NCBI RefSeq assembly: GCF_017942085.1
Contig: NZ_JAGKSP010000010.1
Span: 62,001 to 126,000 of the forward strand
Reading direction: 5' to 3'
Length of the DNA: 64,000 bases
DNA from: Paenibacillus lignilyticus
GTDB taxonomy: Bacteria > Bacillota > Bacilli > Paenibacillales > Paenibacillaceae
Positions 59,898-64,000 of this stretch are shown piece by piece. The notes under the pieces were generated by a model. It worked only from the letters and a program-made list of their open reading frames with translations. It did no database searches and was not told where the DNA came from. Position numbers and translations under genes: made by a program. Position 1 is the stretch's first letter. Each line of letters starts with the position of its first letter.

Positions 59898-60968
59898 CTA
59901 CCTCCGGGAATGGTTTATATTCTGGTTCGCGCCGCCACAGCTGGACCTAATGATGAGTTCCGAGGGGATGACGATGTTCTGAGCGCTGCGTTCTTTCTTG
60001 CGGGTGAGCAATTTATAGAGAAGCCTTGCGCCTTCCTTGCCGATCTCGTACAGGTCTGTCGTCACCGATGAAATGCCATATTTCTCGGCGAGCTCGGAAT
60101 TCTCGAAGCTGATGAGCGCCAGATCATCGGGGATGGAGAGCCCGTGCGCCTTGGCATACTCGCATACCCCGACGGCTTGAGTGTCCCGACCGGATACGAT
60201 GGCAGTCGGCGGCTCCTTCAAGCTTAGAAAAGCATCCGTGGCGCGGTAGCCGCTTCCTTCATGCTCGTCACCGATAAACAGGTACTCGTCGCGGTACCGA
60301 ATTCCGGCCTCTTCGAGTGCATCGCGATAGCCTTCCAGCCGATCCTCGCATACGAGATACTCGAGGGGACCCGGGCTGATGAAGGCGATTCGCGTATGCC
60401 CGAGCGCTAGCATATGCTGCACGTTGCGAAAGGCGATATCGTAATTATCGACGTCGACGGAGTTGACCTGGTTCTTCAGTCCATTGCTGCCAATGATGAC
60501 GACGGGAAAACGATGCTCGAGCAGCTCCTCAATAACCGAGGAGTCGTGGCTGGGCAGGCAGATGAGCAGCCCGTCCATGGCACGCTCGCGCATCAGCTTG
60601 ATGAGCTTCGGTGTCTTGGCTTTATGGCCGAGATTATCCCACGAGATAAGCAGATTGTAATCCTTCTGATCCAGGATCTCGCCGATGCCTTGCAGCAGAT
60701 GGGTAAACACGCTGTTGCCCGCAAAGGAGAAGAAGCCGGAAGCAGGCTGAGGGGTAAATAAGCAAATATTGTTCGTCCTGCGCGTGACAAGGCCGCGGGC
60801 GGCCGAGTTCGGCTGATAGTTCAGCCGTTTGATGACCTCGAAGATGCGTTCCTTCGTTTCGGGTGCGACAGGGGCGGTCCCGTTAAAGGCGAAAGAAACG
60901 GTGGAAATCGATACGCCGGCTTCTCGCGCAATATCTTTGATCGTGACGCTGCGGTCTGATTTTTTCAT
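59898..60968 (-). CDS. LacI-family transcriptional regulator
   Basis: 356 residues from the ATG at 60968, 6 bases after GAGGGTG. The N-terminal LacI helix-turn-helix is VTIKDIAREAGVSISTVSFA followed by the hinge helix LNYQPNSAARGLV. The ligand domain resembles sugar-binding proteins (LISWDNLGHKAKT, GHTRIAFISPG, PPTAIVSGRDTQAVGV, DLALISFENSELA). First gene of the operon with the GH78 gene, so rhamnose or a rhamnoside is the likely inducer. Operator-like sites at 60982 and 61429 suggest autoregulation. Confidence 0.93.
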   Translation of the reverse strand: MKKSDRSVTIKDIAREAGVSISTVSFAFNGTAPVAPETKERIFEVIKRLNYQPNSAARGLVTRRTNNICLFTPQPASGFFSFAGNSVFTHLLQGIGEILDQKDYNLLISWDNLGHKAKTPKLIKLMRERAMDGLLICLPSHDSSVIEELLEHRFPVVIIGSNGLKNQVNSVDVDNYDIAFRNVQHMLALGHTRIAFISPGPLEYLVCEDRLEGYRDALEEAGIRYRDEYLFIGDEHEGSGYRATDAFLSLKEPPTAIVSGRDTQAVGVCEYAKAHGLSIPDDLALISFENSELAEKYGISSVTTDLYEIGKEGARLLYKLLTRKKERSAQNIVIPSELIIRSSCGGANQNINHSRR

Positions 60969-60981
60969 CGCTCGCACCCTC

Positions 60982-60994
60982 TAAAAACGTTTTA
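60982..60994. promoter_or_regulatory. LacI-type operator O1
   Basis: TAAAAACGTTTTA holds the CG-centred dyad AAAACGTTTT. On the minus strand it overlaps TATAAA, a possible -10 box of the LacI/GH78 operon, so binding would repress. Confidence 0.6.
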
Positions 60995-61159
60995 TAGGGG
61001 TAACGTAGCACACCGATCTGAGAGCGTCAATATATGGAATTTGTTATAAACGTCGCCCATTTCTCGCAGTGGCATAGCTAGCGATAGTTGCAGAGGGCAA
61101 GCGCTGTCCTCCCCCACTCCCAACCGCCTAAGTTCGCTCTTCGCAACTTCAATAGTCCG

Positions 61160-61347
61160 CTCTAACGAATCATAGAGGTCTTATTTCAACCCAATGAGCG
61201 AGTTTGAAAATCTAACGAATCCTACAAGCCTTATTTCGTGTTAAGAAGCCTTTTTCGCTCTATTTTCCCGAAATAAGACCCCCACGATTCGTTAGAATTA
61301 GAAAAAGGCTATTTTCGGGCAAATAAGGCCGCTGCGATTCGTTAGAG
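61160..61347. repeat. Intergenic inverted element, copy C (two 50-bp units per arm)
   Basis: CTAACGAATC boxes at 61162 and 61212 (50 apart), each followed by TTATTT, face GATTCGTTAG boxes at 61286 and 61336 (50 apart), each preceded by AAATAAG. Flanking CCGCTC and GAGCGG extend the symmetry. This copy sits between divergent genes, unlike A and B. Nothing else was recognised in 60995-61159. Confidence 0.87.
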
Positions 61348-61428
61348 TGAGCGGCCTATTAGCTGCATCGAATCATAAGTCGGCTTTTGGCGTATGGTGG
61401 GAGGGTTGGCTGGCGCGAGACGCTCAAT

Positions 61429-61440
61429 TAAAACGTTTTA
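61429..61440. promoter_or_regulatory. LacI-type operator O2
   Basis: TAAAACGTTTTA is a perfect 12-base CG-centred dyad, 446 bases from O1 and 30 bases upstream of the -35 box of the gene at 61525. Confidence 0.6.
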
Positions 61441-61469
61441 CACCTCGCAAGCGCGACATGATTTCATAA

Positions 61470-61498
61470 TTGCCAGGGTATACTCAGTACTGCATACT
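61470..61498 (+). promoter_or_regulatory. Sigma-A-type promoter
   Basis: TTGCCA (61470-61475) and CATACT (61493-61498) are 17 bases apart, 27 bases upstream of the ATG at 61525. TATACT at 61479 is an alternative -10 without a good -35. Confidence 0.45.
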
Positions 61499-61524
61499 GG
61501 TAAAGAGTACCTTGGGAGGAGGAG

Positions 61525-62097
61525 ATGGAGTTGAACCGAATCGCGCAAACCGTTCCATATGGCTATGAGCCGCCTAAAGAGCAGCTAAAAGGAACCATGA
61601 TCGTGTACGATTCCTTCCAGCGCATGTCGAACGAGAGTCTTGCTTTTATGGTGGAAACGGCGGTGAAGCTTCGTTTTGCCAAGCTGGTGCTGTATCCCCT
61701 GCATGAAGAGACCATCAGGCGAATGACGAAGGAAACGGTACTTCCTTATTACAAAAGATTGGATCGGCTGCATGATTGGAAGCGGGAGCTTGAAGCCGGG
61801 CATGAAGCCGGCGGCAACGGAAACGGAATCGGCGGGCTAACGATAATCGTAGAGGGGCTGGAAGGCAAGCGGAAGAAATATACGCCGATCGAGGCGGCGC
61901 TGCGTCATCTGGCAGAGTCCTACCCATCGCCCTACTTCTTGTATGTCACGCCGGAGACGGCAAATTTGTTCGCCTCTTACTCTTCTTTCGAGGAATGGAT
62001 CGTCAAATTAAGATTGCTGCTGGCCTCCAAACCTTCCCAAGCGCTGCATCCCAAGCTGGAGCAGTATCGCCATCGCTGGAACGTCGCAGGCGAATAA
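61525..62097 (+). CDS. Unknown cytosolic protein
   Basis: 190 residues; GGGAGGAGG is directly upstream of the ATG. I do not recognise a family. Alternating strand and helix segments are visible: GTMIVYDSFQRMSNESLAFM, AKLVLYPLHEETIRRM, a Gly/Asn-rich loop near 95-103, then LTIIVEGLEGKRKKYTPIEA, and PYFLYVTPETANLF. A Rossmann-like alpha/beta fold is possible. No signal peptide or catalytic motif is clear. It ends at a terminator. Confidence 0.7.
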   Translation: MELNRIAQTVPYGYEPPKEQLKGTMIVYDSFQRMSNESLAFMVETAVKLRFAKLVLYPLHEETIRRMTKETVLPYYKRLDRLHDWKRELEAGHEAGGNGNGIGGLTIIVEGLEGKRKKYTPIEAALRHLAESYPSPYFLYVTPETANLFASYSSFEEWIVKLRLLLASKPSQALHPKLEQYRHRWNVAGE

Positions 62098-62106
62098 CAA
62101 CATGCA

Positions 62107-62149
62107 AACTAGCCCCGGCACTTGATAAAGTGATCGAGGGCTTTTTTTC
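62107..62149 (+). terminator. Rho-independent terminator
   Basis: AGCCC and GGGCT at the base, with CACTT / AAGTG above an unpaired part, followed by T7, 10 bases after the stop. Confidence 0.78.
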
Positions 62150-62194
62150 GATTTAGCCGGGGTTCGGTTGCAGGTGGGGCTGATTGTTAGAGGA

Positions 62195-62443
62195 TTAGGC
62201 AGCTTTCGAAGGGGAAAGGGGCTTGTCCGCATTGCGGTCCGCGATGACGCGAAGCTCTTGAAGCAAGACGTTCAGTTCGTTGCGCAGATCGCTCAGTTCT
62301 TTGCTGCAGCGGGCTTGAAGCTTGTTCAGCTCGCGCTCCGACAGCTGATTTTGTTTCACTTGGTAGATCAGTTTGTTGGTCATCGTATCGCTTTCGCTCA
62401 ACCTTGTAGTATAGATGATGCCGGCATTCAAAGACGTGGACAT
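62195..62443 (-). CDS. Small coiled-coil-like protein of unknown function
   Basis: 82 residues; AAAGGAGC is 7 bases before the ATG. The central part is a long heptad-like helix (TNKLIYQVKQNQLSERELNK, then ELSDLRNELNVLLQELRVI) with one Cys. No signal peptide or known motif. It is convergent with the gene at 61525. Confidence 0.6.
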   Translation of the reverse strand: MSTSLNAGIIYTTRLSESDTMTNKLIYQVKQNQLSERELNKLQARCSKELSDLRNELNVLLQELRVIADRNADKPLSPSKAA

Positions 62444-62632
62444 GGTGCAGCTCCTTTGTGGCTTATTTGAGCCCAGTATAGCAACGAATGATTAGAGGAA
62501 GATGTGAGAATTGTAAAAGCAGTGTTAGATTTTGGTCCAATGTCCTGCAACCGGCCGCGTCGATCGCTCGTCAGAGGAAGAAGAGATATAGAATTGGCAA
62601 TGTTGGGTAATCAAGCCTATGAGGTGATGTCG

Positions 62633-63805
62633 ATGAAAAGAGGAAAAAGATTGGCGATGCTGGCGATGGCGGTGCTGCTGGGGACATCTTTATTGATGCC
62701 GGCTCGCTACAACGCTTCTGCACAGGCGGCTGCGCCGGAACCGGAAGCTTCGGCAGCCTGCAGAACCGATGATCACGGACTGGATTTACAGACGATGACG
62801 GATACGGACGCTCCGCATATCCAGGCGATTCAGTTCTTAGGCGCCACTACCGGACGTGCTGCCGGGAACGGCTTCATGATCGGCACATCGGACGGCGGCT
62901 GCCACTGGCAAGCGATCTATAACACGGGCAAGCTGAGCTTCAGCCAGATGGAGTTCTTGACCAACTCGGTCGGCTATGTGCTGGCGAAGACAAGCGCTAC
63001 GAAGCAGAATACGCTGCTGAAAACGACAAACGGCGGTTCCGGCTATACGTGGGTGCCGACAGGGCAGTATGGTTTTGAACGGATTGATTTTCTGAATGAG
63101 CAAGTGGGTTATGGATTTACGCGCGCGTTCACGTTCAAGACTGCGAATGGCGGCAGGACATGGACGAAGGTGACGACACCTCCGAACTCCCGCTATGTGC
63201 ATTTCATAACGGAGGATAAAGGCTGGGTCATTACCGTGCTGGCTGCCGGCGGGTATGAGGTGAAACGGACGACTGACGGCGGTCGCCACTGGACCGATTC
63301 GCTCAAGGTAAAAGCGGCCGTTAACTATGGCGGAGCCATCTATGGCACGGACAGCTCGGATATCTGGGTGATGCTGTATGGCGATTCCGGGATGTCGCAG
63401 ACGTCCTACTCGCTGTTTCATACCACGGATGCAGGCGCTCACTGGAAACAAGTGATTTCGCATCCTACTGCGGGAGGCGGACCGGCGCCCGGAGCGGTAG
63501 CCCCTGCGGGCACGCTTAACGGACCGGCGGGAAGGCCGACGGATATGGCGGTAATCGGGCGCAATGCGGCATTCCTGGTAGCCGGAAGCGGAGCGCTGGA
63601 TACGCTGCAATTCGGCCGATCGCTCGATGACCGGACATGGAGCAATTTGCCGATAGCCGTGCCCGGGTATGAAGCGAAGCTCTCGTTCATCTCCCCGTCA
63701 ACCGGTTACCTGGCGGTAACGAGCCTTTCGAAGTCCGGCGTTTACCGGACGACCGATGGCGGGAAGACATGGTTGAAACGATTTTCGCTGCCGGAGCCCC
63801 GTTAG
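62633..63805 (+). CDS. Secreted Asp-box/BNR-repeat beta-propeller-like protein
   Basis: 390 residues from ATG 62633, 6 bases after GAGGTG. A signal peptide (LAMLAMAVLLGTSLLMPA) is cleaved after about residue 31. At least five Asp-box-like repeats follow: TSDGGCHW, TTNGGSGYTW, TANGGRTW, TTDGGRHW, TTDAGAHW and TTDGGKTW, spaced 40-60 residues, as in sialidase-like and HCF136-like propellers. A Pro/Gly/Ala insert lies near residues 283-305. The fold binds ligands outside the cell; no catalytic residues are identifiable. Confidence 0.85.
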   Translation: MKRGKRLAMLAMAVLLGTSLLMPARYNASAQAAAPEPEASAACRTDDHGLDLQTMTDTDAPHIQAIQFLGATTGRAAGNGFMIGTSDGGCHWQAIYNTGKLSFSQMEFLTNSVGYVLAKTSATKQNTLLKTTNGGSGYTWVPTGQYGFERIDFLNEQVGYGFTRAFTFKTANGGRTWTKVTTPPNSRYVHFITEDKGWVITVLAAGGYEVKRTTDGGRHWTDSLKVKAAVNYGGAIYGTDSSDIWVMLYGDSGMSQTSYSLFHTTDAGAHWKQVISHPTAGGGPAPGAVAPAGTLNGPAGRPTDMAVIGRNAAFLVAGSGALDTLQFGRSLDDRTWSNLPIAVPGYEAKLSFISPSTGYLAVTSLSKSGVYRTTDGGKTWLKRFSLPEPR

Positions 63806-63848
63806 ATGATGGTATAATGGTGGTAAAAAAAGGCGGTGAACGAGCGCG

Positions 63849-64000
63849 ATGATTCACCACGAGGGCGTTCATCACGTTAGCTTGATCGTAACAGACATCG
63901 AGCGGGCGAAGGCGTTTTATCGGGATGTGATCGGTTTGCGGGAGATCCAGCGGCCGGCGTTCGATTTTGAAGGGGCTTGGTATGCCGTTGGCAGCGGCGG
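63849..64000 (+). CDS. VOC/glyoxalase-fold protein, 3' end missing
   Basis: The first 50 codons read HHVSLIVTDIERAKAFYRDV then IGLREIQRPAFDFEGAWYAV, the beta-alpha-beta start of the vicinal-oxygen-chelate superfamily with the first metal His. AAGGCGGTGA lies upstream of the ATG, and TATAAT is at 63813. The gene runs off the window, so its class (glyoxalase, dioxygenase or fosfomycin-type) cannot be told. Confidence 0.85.
   Translation, partial: MIHHEGVHHVSLIVTDIERAKAFYRDVIGLREIQRPAFDFEGAWYAVGSG

Overview
The window looks like chromosomal DNA from a spore-forming, low-to-moderate GC Firmicute of the Paenibacillus/Cohnella type. The evidence is a CotF-type spore coat protein, a stalk-type (copper amine oxidase N-like) domain, several lipoprotein sugar-binding proteins, YesM/YesN-type two-component regulation, strong AGGAGG-like ribosome binding sites paired with many TTG and GTG starts, and Gram-positive lipoprotein signals. 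Both window edges cut genes: htpG on the left and a VOC/glyoxalase-like gene on the right. I see no tRNA, rRNA, CRISPR array, prophage or intact insertion sequence.

Layout. 1-5.4 kb: 3' part of htpG, spore coat genes, a phosphodiester glycosidase-like protein, a polysaccharide deacetylase and an acyl-CoA thioesterase. 5.4-5.95 kb: a gene-free stretch with an exact 51-bp-period degenerate repeat array and a second inverted-repeat complex. 5.95-7.5 kb: a ferritin-like diiron protein overlapping a 2Fe-2S ferredoxin gene. 7.6-15.7 kb: a CUT1-type sugar ABC transporter with two related binding lipoproteins and a YesMN-type two-component system. 15.8-23.1 kb: a Gfo/Idh/MocA dehydrogenase and a complete Dpp/Opp-type oligopeptide importer. 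23.7-29.0 kb: an AraC regulator divergent from a four-gene catabolic cluster (aldo/keto reductase, RraA-like, unknown 660-aa protein, duplicated mutarotase-like protein). 29.1-34 kb: an MFS exporter, a HTH/periplasmic-binding-protein fusion regulator and modAB. 34-39 kb: GbsR-like regulator, HAD phosphatase and SMR transporter, then small hydrolases and two small exported proteins. 39.3-44 kb: SWIM and SNF2 ATPase genes in an ATGA-coupled operon. 44.2-45.7 kb: a guanine-class riboswitch and purine permease. 45.8-52.7 kb: a signalling block (CheD, PAS-GGDEF, dCache-like GGDEF-EAL, binding lipoprotein) with RNase H and a thioredoxin-like gene inside it. 52.8-61 kb: GH172-like enzyme, M48 protease, ROK fructokinase, a frameshifted TfoX-like remnant, and a LacI/GH78 rhamnosidase operon. 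61.5-64 kb: small unknowns and a secreted Asp-box protein.

The genes fit a saprophytic lifestyle centred on plant or microbial oligosaccharides: import by binding lipoproteins and permeases, glycosidases, fructokinase, and sugar dehydrogenase and mutarotase functions under AraC, LacI and YesN regulators.

The least explained signal is in the gaps. Three sequence-unrelated families of intergenic repeats share a 50-51-bp period and contain self-complementary boxes: 5410-5715; the inverted elements near 23.4, 39.1 and 61.25 kb; and 57105-57300. A guanine-class riboswitch whose terminator consumes the 3' half of its own aptamer is a second notable observation. All functional calls are from sequence reading alone; no database search was run.
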